This document shows positions 25,601 through 33,747 of a stretch of DNA of 36,788 bases, in pieces. The notes under the pieces are model-generated. The model was not told the origin of the DNA and did no database searches. It saw only the letters and a list, made by a program, of their open reading frames with translations. The stretch's first letter is position 1. Every line of letters begins with the position of its first letter. The DNA lies in NCBI RefSeq assembly GCF_004353225.1, contig NZ_CP037935.1:1-36788 (forward strand), given 5' to 3'. A program made the translations under genes and the position numbers. This DNA is from Marinobacter sp. JH2 (GTDB taxonomy: Bacteria; Pseudomonadota; Gammaproteobacteria; Pseudomonadales; Oleiphilaceae).

Positions 25601-25904
25601 ACATGCACCTGTGATCGCGCTCACGGATTCTGTTGCACTCTGCTAATTCAGCGTCATTGAGAGTGAAGAAGAAACGTTGATCATTCGAACTTAGAATGGG
25701 GGGGCCGAACAGCTCAGCAATCTCCGCCTCGGTCAGGATTTTGATACGTTTTTCGGTGGCCATGATAAATTCTCAAAGCCAGCGATTTTAGCCAAAATAC
25801 TCCAAAACGGTAAGAAAATGAGAAGTAACCCCATCCGGGAGGCCAGGAATGGCGGGGGCTACAGAGGCTTTTGTCCGTTTACGAGGGAAAATCCCTAGTA
25901 CCCC
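22668..25904 (-). mobile_element. IS1071-like Tn3-family insertion sequence, copy 2
   Basis: Identical to copy 1 by eye and lying in the same orientation. The 5 bp outside are AAATA (left) and ACTTA (right), again not a duplication. This copy separates the two cargo segments and is the product expected from recombination between copies 1 and 3 of a simpler IS-cargo-IS unit. Confidence 0.92.
22749..25763 (-). CDS. tnpA: Tn3-family transposase, copy 2
   Basis: Same 1004-residue protein as at 16329-19343, with all catalytic residues intact. See that entry for motifs. Confidence 0.95.
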   Translation of the reverse strand: MATEKRIKILTEAEIAELFGPPILSSNDQRFFFTLNDAELAECNRIRERDHRCMFVVLLGYFKVKPIMLSPGYHQIKQDLKYVCSEVFPGPGLRPFNLTQKARVRIYQRIFKLTGHQRWLNKSHSSALIKDLNEHARAWGQPRSLFDRAIECLSAQKVAIPGYTVLQDLISEVVGVTNDQFVRKLEELISADLAVMLSELVIGNNSLTLRQLRQSARNFTGTELEKELTVLSYIQSWMPEVNEVLSVLSLSSKNQQHFAERVDYYGAKLKHQSIGNQRLYLLCYLQTRRVQALERIADGFVHHVRQIKQKAKAYAQDAVYQDWQKAAKNVSKAAEVLHLFIDESIDQQQPFGAVKQQALKLLAAKELESVCLFLNEQKRSVEEAMWQYYDQRDSLREGLLRQLFLCLRFEGSEGTLRLAAVLDHARLDLSDQGVISKANIDRRLPPKKQLPLLQDQDGNFKPGRYEWYLYLQIPDRLNGQLTLPNVIKYRALEADLVSRERWRRDKAKLLEQTQLPKLAAEPNKLIEPMTRDLEIRLHEVSEYLERGDNRNIILRNPKGKRLWRLPTASKKYLVNNPFFQQIPTTGVADVLRMVDRDTGFIDCFEHVLGSQPKSRVHEYDLLAILVGNATNQGIYGMAQISDRTYDQLSTIQANYLRLETLNTANDNISNATAKLPIFKHYNIQEDVIHASADGQKFEARRETFKTRYSSKYFGTQKGVSAMSLIANHAAINARVIGANEHESHYIFDLLMNNSSEIIPDVLSTDTHGVNHVNFALLDLFGYSFAPRYAQVGRVINEMFDVKEDEDQRIQLQLKKAINTKRIMLHWDTIQRIAVSLKERKTTQATLVRKLSGYKSNHPLLEALTEYNRLVKATYLLNYIDDASLRNYVQRALNRGEAYHQLRRAISNVNGDQFRGSSDEEIQLWNECARLVTNAIIYFNSSILSQLLTSFEYHGDNKRAQIVKQASPVAWYNINLKGIYTFELSKKLPDLEELMRSIEGYLPVR

Positions 25905-25972
25905 ACTTAAGAGATAAATTACTGGCGCTGCCTCATCTGGCTAAATGGCTAAAACTTATGCAGGGTAATTGA
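25905..25972 (+). pseudogene. C-terminal remnant of a gene cut by the IS, cargo copy 2
   Basis: Identical to 19485-19552: 21 codons with no start and a TGA stop at 25970-25972, directly after the IS end. Confidence 0.4.
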
Positions 25973-26288
25973 GGTTAATAATGCCTCGTTATAATTTGGT
26001 ACAAGGGTCAGTAGGCTGTAATGATCCTGATTGAAAGTTTGATAATAATACGAGCCTTAAAATCAATTAAAATGACCGATAGATAAGCCTATTGTTTTTG
26101 TTAACTCAGGCTCGGTATACCCCCTTATATTCTCTAAAACAGATATGCCAGAAGAGCTGAAGAATAATAGAGCGCTGAAAACTGGCTAAAGCCCGTCTTG
26201 TATCGGTTTAATGTTGATTTTAATGTTCAATCGTCAGAGGCAATCATGATCTCGCTGACCAATAGCCTCGGTAGAAAGTCATACCTAC

Positions 26289-27305
26289 TCAAGAAATGCT
26301 GTTACGATCTACCTTCAAAAAACTATTCCGATATTTAAGTGGGGTTTGCCCGACCCACTTTTTAAATGCTCGAGTGAACGCGCTGTGCTCGGAAAAACCC
26401 AGCATCAAACTAATTTCAGTCAAACTCAAGTCGGGGTTTTTGATGTAACGAATTGCAAGCTGGTATCTCAATTCATCCAAAAGGTTTTGATAGCTGCGCC
26501 CACGCTCACTCAACTTCCGATAAAGACTGCTCTCAGAAATCCCTAACTTCCCAGCCAGCCACTTCATGCTGAGTTGGCCAACCTCTAAGCCATTCAGTAT
26601 GTGCTGCTGTATGTCCTTAAGAAATTCATCCGGTTTAGGCAACGTAGCCAGTATCGATTCTGCTTGCTGCTCCAGAATCAATCTAAGTTGAGGATTACTG
26701 TTATCAATCGATAGCTGCAGCATACTTAATGGCAACTTCATCGCCAATACGTCGTCGGTAATGACCACAGGGCAGCCTAATAATCTCTCATATTCTTTCT
26801 GCTCGTCAACAGGAATCCCCGCTAGCTCCACTTCTAACGGCGTAAATGTTTGAGTACCAATAAGCTTGCGGATAAAAGCCAGGGTTCCTGATACCACCAC
26901 ATCATTGGATAATACAGTTGACTCATTACCACTGCCTTCCCAGCCGATATAGATATGGTCTTGTTTTATTTTCACCCAAGAATGGGACAAATTTTGTAGC
27001 AGTGGTTCAAAGCGCTGCAACCGTGCAACGGCTTCAACTAGGGAATCACAAGAAGCCGCCAGATATCCCAAAATACCGGCATCTTGGATTTCGCCTCGCA
27101 TACCAATCTGGATACCCAGCGCAGGTATCGGGTGAAGTGTCGCGAGCTCTTCCAGTAAGCCCCACCAATGCTCGATACTGATGCGATCAACAGACTTTGC
27201 TGCTTCGATGCGAGAGCGAAAATCAGCGTTAGCAATGCCTTCTTCGTCAATATAACGCAGCAGAATATTTAATATCTGGGAAGAAACTTGAATCGCAGCG
27301 GTCAT
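26289..27305 (-). CDS. AraC-family transcription regulator, cargo copy 2
   Basis: Identical to the 338-residue regulator at 19869-20885. A second copy doubles regulator dosage together with its target operon. Confidence 0.9.
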   Translation of the reverse strand: MTAAIQVSSQILNILLRYIDEEGIANADFRSRIEAAKSVDRISIEHWWGLLEELATLHPIPALGIQIGMRGEIQDAGILGYLAASCDSLVEAVARLQRFEPLLQNLSHSWVKIKQDHIYIGWEGSGNESTVLSNDVVVSGTLAFIRKLIGTQTFTPLEVELAGIPVDEQKEYERLLGCPVVITDDVLAMKLPLSMLQLSIDNSNPQLRLILEQQAESILATLPKPDEFLKDIQQHILNGLEVGQLSMKWLAGKLGISESSLYRKLSERGRSYQNLLDELRYQLAIRYIKNPDLSLTEISLMLGFSEHSAFTRAFKKWVGQTPLKYRNSFLKVDRNSIS

Positions 27306-27437
27306 TCGTTATGCCTGACTGAAAATGTCAAATACTATACGTTCCGGTCAAGACGCAATCAAGAGACAGAGTCATAATTACTGCAGTTTTTAAATCGCTG
27401 AATATTAATAATAACGGCGCAAAAGGAGTGAGTTCAT
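27306..27437. promoter_or_regulatory. Divergent promoter region between regulator and hydroxylase, copy 2
   Basis: Identical to 20886-21017, including the strong AAAAGGAGTGAG ribosome site before the hydroxylase. Confidence 0.5.
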
Positions 27438-28460
27438 ATGCAGTTGTTTAGTTTTATCACCGAAACCCTGACCGATCTGTTCGGGCGTGAACCTACGCTC
27501 AATGAGATGATCCTGATTCCAATGGTCCCTATTTTTGTTTTGGGCTTTCTTGTTGAGTGGCTCTATCGAAGAATTAAAAGCGGAAACTGGGCAGCCACAA
27601 AAGGGCAGGCATTTTATATTCCCGAGGTTTTTGCCAACTTTTCGTTAGGCGGTGGTTACTACGTCTTCGGTGCGGTTATGAACATAGTTTATGTCGCAGC
27701 TGTTTATATTTTCGTCTGGGATCATCGTCTCTATACCATCCCTGTGAATGCCCTCACAATAATTCTGGCATTTTTTGTTCAAGAATTTTGTTACTACTGG
27801 TATCACCGTACAGCACATAGAGTGCGCTGGTTTTGGTCGCAACACGTATCCCATCACAGCGGCGAAATCATGAATATGTCTACGGCGGCGCGACAAAGCA
27901 TTCTTAATGGCATTGTGGGCACTTGGATATTCTTCGCACCGGCTGTTTTCATCGGTTTTAGCCCCGACCTAATTCTTGGTTTATTAGGATTGAACCTCGC
28001 ATTCCAGTGGTTTGTGCATACCGAAAGCATTACAAAGTTGCACCCGTGGTTGGAATGGTCACTAAATACGCCGTCTAACCACCGCGTGCACCACGGACGT
28101 AACCCACAATATATTGATAAAAACTTCGGCGGAGTCATCATGATCTACGACCATATTTTTTCAACCTATGAGGCAGAAAAAGAAAAGGCCGAATACGGCA
28201 TCGTAAAACAGATCAAAAGCTATAACTGGTTTGTAATGAACCTGCATGAACTTGTCGATATGATTCGAGACGTGATGGCACCCGGCAAGCTTTCCGAGCG
28301 GCTAAAGCATCTTTGGAAGCCACCGGAGTGGGAGCGTTCAGGTCATACACCTATTCATACCTGGACAACCGTACAGATGGACGGAAAACAGACAGGAAAT
28401 ACGGCCGCTGAAGAAGTCGAGACGGCCAAAACAGACTCTAAGATGGTGGAAGTAAAATGA
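27438..28460 (+). CDS. Membrane di-iron hydroxylase, alkylglycerol-monooxygenase-like, copy 2
   Basis: Identical to the 340-residue protein at 21018-22040, with all histidine boxes intact. No divergence between the copies means the duplication is recent or kept uniform by recombination. Confidence 0.9.
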   Translation: MQLFSFITETLTDLFGREPTLNEMILIPMVPIFVLGFLVEWLYRRIKSGNWAATKGQAFYIPEVFANFSLGGGYYVFGAVMNIVYVAAVYIFVWDHRLYTIPVNALTIILAFFVQEFCYYWYHRTAHRVRWFWSQHVSHHSGEIMNMSTAARQSILNGIVGTWIFFAPAVFIGFSPDLILGLLGLNLAFQWFVHTESITKLHPWLEWSLNTPSNHRVHHGRNPQYIDKNFGGVIMIYDHIFSTYEAEKEKAEYGIVKQIKSYNWFVMNLHELVDMIRDVMAPGKLSERLKHLWKPPEWERSGHTPIHTWTTVQMDGKQTGNTAAEEVETAKTDSKMVEVK

Positions 28461-28864
28461 TCTTTTTAAGTCGACTTTTTTTGAGTATGTCAGCCATTGC
28501 GTTTCTACTGATCGGTTTAAATACCTTGTACGACCCAGTCGCAGCCATGACTGCCATCGAACTGCAGCCGACTTCGATCAGCGCAACGAATGAAATTCGA
28601 GCCAACTATGGGGGAATGCACCTAGCTTTTGCCTTAATCATGCTGACGGGTGCTATTGCCGCGTCAGCGCGCCGACCCGCACTTTGGATGATTTTCTCAA
28701 TCACTTTCGGCCTGGTTGTTGGCCGATTAATAAGTTTGTTGCTTGATGGTATGCCTAATGCCACTGCAGATTTTTTACTGGCTCTGGAGATTGTCTCCAC
28801 AGCGGGGGCCGCAGGGTTACTTTGGTTCAGCCGAAATATAAGTCATGAGCCACTCAGCGATTAA
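28457..28864 (+). CDS. DUF4345-like small membrane protein, copy 2
   Basis: Identical to the 135-residue protein at 22037-22444, again overlapping the hydroxylase stop by four bases. Confidence 0.8.
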   Translation: MIFLSRLFLSMSAIAFLLIGLNTLYDPVAAMTAIELQPTSISATNEIRANYGGMHLAFALIMLTGAIAASARRPALWMIFSITFGLVVGRLISLLLDGMPNATADFLLALEIVSTAGAAGLLWFSRNISHEPLSD

Positions 28865-28958
28865 GCTTCGTAGGCCTATCTTCATATTAATAGTCATAGT
28901 CAATTCATAGTCATTTAATCTTAGTTTCACAGCCCGCTAAGCGGGCGGAGAAGGTAAT

Positions 28959-29087
28959 ATGAGCGATCGCATTGAAATCCTAAAAAACTCAGTTAATAAT
29001 GCCATTCGAGCGATTTGTCCGGAAAGAGCCATTCTTTGGACGGAATACTACAAGAATAAATTGAATCGAAATAAGCCGGTAGAAATA
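28959..29087 (+). pseudogene. N-terminal fragment of a glycyl-radical enzyme gene, copy 2
   Basis: Identical to 22539-22667: 43 codons with ribosome site and upstream hairpin, cut at the start of IS copy 3. Confidence 0.55.
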
Positions 29088-32000
29088 GGGGTACTAGGGA
29101 TTTTCCCTCGTAAACGGACAAAAGCCTCTGGAGCCCCCGCCATTCCTGGGCTCCCAGGGGGTATTACTTTACCGAACCGGTAAATATCCCTCAATTGAGC
29201 GCATCAGTTCCTCCAGATCCGGTAGTTTTTTACTTAATTCGAAGGTATAGATACCCTTTAAGTTGATGTTATACCAAGCCACTGGGGAGGCCTGTTTGAC
29301 GATCTGTGCCCGTTTGTTGTCGCCGTGATATTCGAAGCTCGTGAGCAGCTGGCTGAGTATGCTGGAGTTAAAGTAGATGATGGCGTTGGTGACCAAGCGG
29401 GCGCACTCGTTCCATAGCTGGATCTCTTCATCAGAACTCCCACGGAACTGATCCCCATTGACGTTGCTGATCGCTCGACGCAGCTGGTGATAGGCCTCCC
29501 CCCGGTTCAAGGCTCGCTGAACGTAGTTGCGCAGACTGGCATCATCGATGTAATTCAGCAGGTAGGTCGCTTTCACCAGACGGTTGTACTCGGTCAGTGC
29601 CTCCAACAGAGGGTGATTGCTCTTATAGCCTGAGAGTTTCCGAACCAGCGTGGCCTGTGTCGTTTTTCGCTCTTTGAGTGACACTGCGATCCGCTGGATA
29701 GTATCCCAGTGCAGCATGATACGTTTAGTGTTGATGGCTTTTTTAAGCTGTAGCTGGATTCTCTGATCCTCGTCTTCCTTTACATCGAACATCTCATTGA
29801 TCACACGACCAACCTGCGCGTAACGCGGGGCAAAGCTGTAACCGAACAGGTCCAGCAGAGCGAAATTGACGTGATTGACCCCGTGGGTATCTGTTGAGAG
29901 TACGTCCGGGATGATCTCCGAGCTGTTATTCATTAACAAGTCAAAGATGTAGTGGGATTCGTGTTCATTCGCGCCGATCACCCGGGCATTGATGGCGGCA
30001 TGGTTGGCAATTAAGCTCATGGCCGAGACGCCTTTCTGAGTACCGAAGTACTTCGAAGAGTAGCGTGTTTTGAAGGTCTCTCGCCGAGCCTCGAACTTTT
30101 GGCCATCGGCACTGGCGTGGATAACATCCTCTTGGATGTTGTAATGCTTAAAGATGGGAAGCTTGGCTGTCGCGTTGCTGATGTTGTCGTTAGCCGTATT
30201 CAGGGTTTCCAGTCGTAGATAGTTTGCCTGGATGGTGCTGAGCTGGTCATAGGTGCGATCGGAGATTTGTGCCATACCGTAGATTCCTTGGTTAGTCGCA
30301 TTTCCCACTAGAATCGCCAACAGGTCATATTCGTGGACTCTGCTCTTGGGCTGCGAGCCCAGCACATGTTCAAAGCAGTCAATGAATCCAGTGTCGCGAT
30401 CCACCATGCGAAGCACATCGGCAACGCCCGTCGTCGGTATTTGCTGGAAGAATGGGTTGTTGACCAAGTACTTTTTACTTGCCGTCGGTAACCGCCACAG
30501 GCGCTTACCCTTGGGATTACGTAGAATAATATTTCGGTTATCGCCTCGTTCCAGATATTCACTGACTTCATGCAAACGGATCTCCAGATCCCTAGTCATT
30601 GGCTCAATCAGTTTGTTCGGTTCGGCGGCCAACTTTGGTAGCTGGGTTTGCTCCAGCAACTTTGCCTTATCCCTTCGCCAACGTTCTCGACTCACCAGAT
30701 CTGCTTCCAAGGCCCTGTATTTAATGACATTCGGCAAGGTCAGTTGCCCATTTAGCCGATCGGGAATCTGTAGATACAGGTACCATTCGTAGCGACCTGG
30801 CTTGAAATTTCCATCTTGGTCCTGCAAGAGCGGCAACTGTTTTTTGGGAGGTAGACGGCGGTCTATATTTGCCTTTGAGATGACTCCTTGATCTGATAAG
30901 TCGAGTCGAGCGTGATCCAGTACTGCTGCTAGACGTAGAGTGCCTTCACTGCCTTCAAAGCGCAGGCAAAGAAACAGCTGCCGAAGCAACCCTTCCCTCA
31001 AGCTATCTCTCTGATCATAATACTGCCACATAGCTTCCTCAACGGAACGCTTTTGCTCATTCAGGAACAGGCAGACGGATTCCAGCTCTTTAGCCGCAAG
31101 CAGCTTCAACGCCTGCTGCTTTACCGCTCCAAAGGGTTGCTGTTGATCGATGCTCTCATCAATGAACAGGTGCAGAACTTCCGCCGCCTTGCTGACATTT
31201 TTAGCGGCTTTTTGCCAGTCTTGATAAACCGCGTCCTGCGCATATGCCTTGGCTTTTTGTTTTATCTGTCGAACATGATGAACAAAACCATCGGCAATGC
31301 GTTCCAGTGCCTGCACCCGGCGGGTTTGCAAATAACACAACAGATAAAGGCGTTGATTGCCAATAGACTGGTGCTTCAGCTTGGCACCGTAGTAATCCAC
31401 CCGCTCAGCAAAGTGCTGCTGATTCTTCGAGGACAGAGATAACACGCTCAACACCTCATTAACTTCCGGCATCCATGACTGGATATAGGAAAGCACGGTA
31501 AGCTCTTTCTCCAGCTCAGTCCCTGTGAAGTTTCTGGCCGATTGACGCAACTGTCGCAAGGTTAAGGAGTTATTTCCAATGACAAGTTCAGATAGCATCA
31601 CTGCCAAGTCCGCAGATATGAGTTCCTCAAGCTTACGGACAAACTGATCGTTTGTGACGCCCACAACTTCACTGATCAAGTCCTGCAGAACAGTGTACCC
31701 TGGGATGGCGACTTTTTGTGCTGATAAGCATTCTATAGCCCTGTCGAATAGGGATCTCGGTTGACCCCATGCCCGTGCATGCTCATTTAGATCCTTTATC
31801 AACGCCGAACTATGACTTTTGTTGAGCCAACGCTGATGGCCCGTCAATTTGAAGATGCGTTGATAAATCCGAACACGGGCCTTCTGAGTAAGATTGAAGG
31901 GTCGGAGACCAGGGCCGGGAAAGACCTCGGAACACACATACTTGAGGTCCTGCTTAATTTGATGGTAGCCGGGACTCAACATGATGGGCTTCACTTTGAA

Positions 32001-32324
32001 GTACCCCAACAGTACAACAAACATGCACCTGTGATCGCGCTCACGGATTCTGTTGCACTCTGCTAATTCAGCGTCATTGAGAGTGAAGAAGAAACGTTGA
32101 TCATTCGAACTTAGAATGGGGGGGCCGAACAGCTCAGCAATCTCCGCCTCGGTCAGGATTTTGATACGTTTTTCGGTGGCCATGATAAATTCTCAAAGCC
32201 AGCGATTTTAGCCAAAATACTCCAAAACGGTAAGAAAATGAGAAGTAACCCCATCCGGGAGGCCAGGAATGGCGGGGGCTACAGAGGCTTTTGTCCGTTT
32301 ACGAGGGAAAATCCCTAGTACCCC
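29088..32324 (-). mobile_element. IS1071-like Tn3-family insertion sequence, copy 3
   Basis: Identical to copies 1 and 2. The 5 bp outside are AAATA on the left and ATGGT on the right. The right flank of the whole array (ATGGT) does not match its left flank (ATTCA), so the array did not arrive by one simple transposition that left its duplication intact. Confidence 0.92.
29169..32183 (-). CDS. tnpA: Tn3-family transposase, copy 3
   Basis: Same 1004-residue protein as at 16329-19343, frame intact. Confidence 0.95.
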   Translation of the reverse strand: MATEKRIKILTEAEIAELFGPPILSSNDQRFFFTLNDAELAECNRIRERDHRCMFVVLLGYFKVKPIMLSPGYHQIKQDLKYVCSEVFPGPGLRPFNLTQKARVRIYQRIFKLTGHQRWLNKSHSSALIKDLNEHARAWGQPRSLFDRAIECLSAQKVAIPGYTVLQDLISEVVGVTNDQFVRKLEELISADLAVMLSELVIGNNSLTLRQLRQSARNFTGTELEKELTVLSYIQSWMPEVNEVLSVLSLSSKNQQHFAERVDYYGAKLKHQSIGNQRLYLLCYLQTRRVQALERIADGFVHHVRQIKQKAKAYAQDAVYQDWQKAAKNVSKAAEVLHLFIDESIDQQQPFGAVKQQALKLLAAKELESVCLFLNEQKRSVEEAMWQYYDQRDSLREGLLRQLFLCLRFEGSEGTLRLAAVLDHARLDLSDQGVISKANIDRRLPPKKQLPLLQDQDGNFKPGRYEWYLYLQIPDRLNGQLTLPNVIKYRALEADLVSRERWRRDKAKLLEQTQLPKLAAEPNKLIEPMTRDLEIRLHEVSEYLERGDNRNIILRNPKGKRLWRLPTASKKYLVNNPFFQQIPTTGVADVLRMVDRDTGFIDCFEHVLGSQPKSRVHEYDLLAILVGNATNQGIYGMAQISDRTYDQLSTIQANYLRLETLNTANDNISNATAKLPIFKHYNIQEDVIHASADGQKFEARRETFKTRYSSKYFGTQKGVSAMSLIANHAAINARVIGANEHESHYIFDLLMNNSSEIIPDVLSTDTHGVNHVNFALLDLFGYSFAPRYAQVGRVINEMFDVKEDEDQRIQLQLKKAINTKRIMLHWDTIQRIAVSLKERKTTQATLVRKLSGYKSNHPLLEALTEYNRLVKATYLLNYIDDASLRNYVQRALNRGEAYHQLRRAISNVNGDQFRGSSDEEIQLWNECARLVTNAIIYFNSSILSQLLTSFEYHGDNKRAQIVKQASPVAWYNINLKGIYTFELSKKLPDLEELMRSIEGYLPVR

Positions 32325-32565
32325 ATGGTGTAGGGTAGGCACACGTGTGTGAATGTGAATCAGTAATCCCCAAAAAAATGACTGTTTACTGAGCAATAAT
32401 TGTTAGAGGGCTTGGATGAAGGACTTCACACGTGAATGATGTAACCGAACCGCTACTTCAAGAGGTGTCTCCTTAGGAAAAACGCCAAGGATTCGTCAAA
32501 CTTTACGACCGGAATCAGCCACCGAAAAGCTTCTAGGAATGAGAGCACAGGGATATCAGAGACGA
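32325..32565. other. Gene-free junction after the IS array
   Basis: About 240 bases with no convincing gene. A ten-base palindrome, CACACGTGTG, lies near 32340 and a related TTCACACGTGAA near 32430. Nothing else was identified. It may be the remains of backbone sequence interrupted by the IS. Confidence 0.35.
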
Positions 32566-33039
32566 TTAAAACATCTCTTTGAGCTCATCAATTCCGACGT
32601 CACACATGTCATCATCCCCACACCAAGCCAACCGAGGCTTATCTAAAAACTCAGCTACTTTACGAGCAACGGAAACAGGGTGCCGTTCAAGCTCATCAGC
32701 CATCTGCCTGATCGTATCGCCTGATTCGATCATCTCATAAAGCACATTCTCATCGTCTTTGGACCACTGTTTACCGAAATTCTTCGGTAAATCTCGGGTT
32801 TTCAGAATGTAGCGCTCGTAGAACATTCTGACGTCTGAATAATAAATATCTGATACAGCCTCACCGTTTTCAACCCACTGATACCTACCGGATCTAGGCC
32901 AAAGAAACCACGAGCCACCCTCATAACATATGAGAAACTTCGCCGGTGAGAGCTTTTTGCTCTCCACTCCTGGGTGACTCAAAATTCTTTTGAAAATCTT
33001 TTCTAGCTGTTCTATCTGCTCTATCTGTTCTAACCACAT
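32566..33039 (-). CDS. Hypothetical protein with a Myb/SANT-like helix-turn-helix
   Basis: A 157-residue protein of unknown role. The N-terminus has a short repeat (EQIEQIEQLEK) that looks like a coiled-coil start. The middle contains an aromatic-rich stretch (SWFLWPRSGRYQWVENG). Residues about 90-132 form a helical DNA-binding-like unit, WSKDDENVLYEMIESGDTIR followed by QMADELERHPVSVARKVAEF, in the style of small Myb/SANT-like or sigma-type helix-turn-helices seen in bacterial proteins of unknown function. The C-terminus is very acidic. The ATG at 33039 has only a weak ribosome site. It stands alone, with a hairpin at 33081-33099 in its leader. Confidence 0.7.
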   Translation of the reverse strand: MWLEQIEQIEQLEKIFKRILSHPGVESKKLSPAKFLICYEGGSWFLWPRSGRYQWVENGEAVSDIYYSDVRMFYERYILKTRDLPKNFGKQWSKDDENVLYEMIESGDTIRQMADELERHPVSVARKVAEFLDKPRLAWCGDDDMCDVGIDELKEMF

Positions 33040-33080
33040 TTTTCAGCCTACACATTGTTAGAAAAATAATAGTTTAACCG

Positions 33081-33099
33081 CCCCGCTCGCTGAGTGGGG
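33081..33099. other. Hairpin in the leader of the 32566-33039 gene
   Basis: CCCCGCTC and GAGTGGGG (one G-T pair) close a three-base loop, about 40 bases upstream of the minus-strand ATG. It could be an attenuator or an operator. No T run follows on the plus strand. Confidence 0.35.
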
Positions 33100-33252
33100 G
33101 CAACTCTCACGAACGCGACAGAAGGCAACAAAATGACGGCGCATTAGAGGCTTTGTATGAAGAATTGAGGCTCAACAGAGTGGTAGGAAATATGGAGCAC
33201 ACTCCATGTCCCCAAACGCCCGACCGAAAATAGCTTTAAAAGCAACATATTG

Positions 33253-33285
33253 TCGGCCAACGGCAACAAATTTGATGTTGGCCGA
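33253..33285. other. Nine-base inverted repeat
   Basis: TCGGCCAAC (33253-33261) and GTTGGCCGA (33277-33285) are perfect arms around 15 bases. It lies in the long regulatory region before the small gene at 33565 and may be an operator or RNA hairpin. Confidence 0.45.
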
Positions 33286-33375
33286 TCAAAAAACTCTAAA
33301 AAAAAATGGATTGAGTTGAAAATCAGGTGTTTTTCGAGCCAAAACACCCAGATTTAACCGTTTCCCCTCAATCAC

Positions 33376-33423
33376 GTTGCCTAAACAACCAAAAATGTTG
33401 CCTGAGTAATTAAAAATGTTGCC
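33376..33423 (+). repeat. GTTGCC repeats at 21-base spacing
   Basis: GTTGCC occurs at 33376, 33397 and 33418, exactly 21 bases apart, and the last two are preceded by AAAAAT. Two helical turns between copies suggests protein binding on one face. Inverted copies (GGCAAC) lie at 33124 and 33262. They could control the operon at 33565 or be remains of a second replication origin. Confidence 0.5.
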
Positions 33424-33564
33424 GCTCCCAGTTTTTCAAAACGGTACTGAAATCGGCCCCGAGCCTACTCGATCGACATTAACCTAAACTGCTAGGAAAT
33501 ACGGAGCCAGTTCAGTTTTTCGGAGTTGGTATACACTGGTAGGAAATACGGAGCACGAATCGAT

Positions 33565-33747
33565 ATGAATACAAAGCGCCCAACCGAAAAAGAATTCTTG
33601 GACGGCCTAAATGCCCACACGGCCCATGCCGATGAACTGGCGGAACCACTGCCCCAAGAACTAAACCCGCTGGAGCGCCAAGAAGGTTCCGTTCAGGGTT
33701 ATGCTCGGCCAACTAAAAAGGACGAGAATAATGGCTACCGACGATGA
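33565..33747 (+). CDS. Small hypothetical protein coupled to a phosphatase
   Basis: A 60-residue hydrophilic protein starting at ATG 33565, with GGAG eleven bases upstream. It begins NTKRPTEKEFLDGLNAHTAH and is rich in Glu, Asn and Pro, without membrane segments or clear folds. Its stop overlaps the ATG of the phosphatase (ATGA), so both are made from one message. The length and position would suit an antitoxin or regulator of the enzyme, but there is no recognisable antitoxin domain. Confidence 0.6.
   Translation: MNTKRPTEKEFLDGLNAHTAHADELAEPLPQELNPLERQEGSVQGYARPTKKDENNGYRR

Larger units (their letters stand above)
16248..32324. repeat. Tandem amplification: IS-cargo-IS-cargo-IS, unit 6,420 bp
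   Basis: Bases 16248-22667 are repeated at 22668-29087, and the IS portion again at 29088-32324. The offset is exactly 6,420 bases everywhere; I saw no difference between copies, and all encoded proteins are the same. The array therefore has three direct IS copies and two cargo copies. Unequal recombination between direct IS copies gives exactly this product. Copy number is likely to vary between cells. Identity stops within one base of the IS ends at both outer borders. Confidence 0.95.
33184..33554 (+). repeat. Three copies of TAGGAAATAYGGAGC
   Basis: The 15-base motif occurs at 33184-33198 (with T), 33493-33507 and 33540-33554 (with C). The third copy supplies the GGAG ribosome site of the gene at 33565. 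The first copy is followed by a related gene start: an ATG at 33206 and the sequence AAACGCCCGACCGAAAA, similar to AAGCGCCCAACCGAAAA in the real gene. It seems to be a duplicated gene leader, of which the upstream copy has decayed. Confidence 0.6.

Noticed and set aside
32208..32396. A 62-codon minus-strand frame across the right end of IS copy 3
   Set aside because: Mostly the translated terminal inverted repeat; no homologous frame at the other copies beyond the repeat.
33206..33313. A 35-codon frame after the first TAGGAAATATGGAGC copy
   Set aside because: It has a GGAG site, but only its start resembles the gene at 33565; it is better read as a decayed duplicate.
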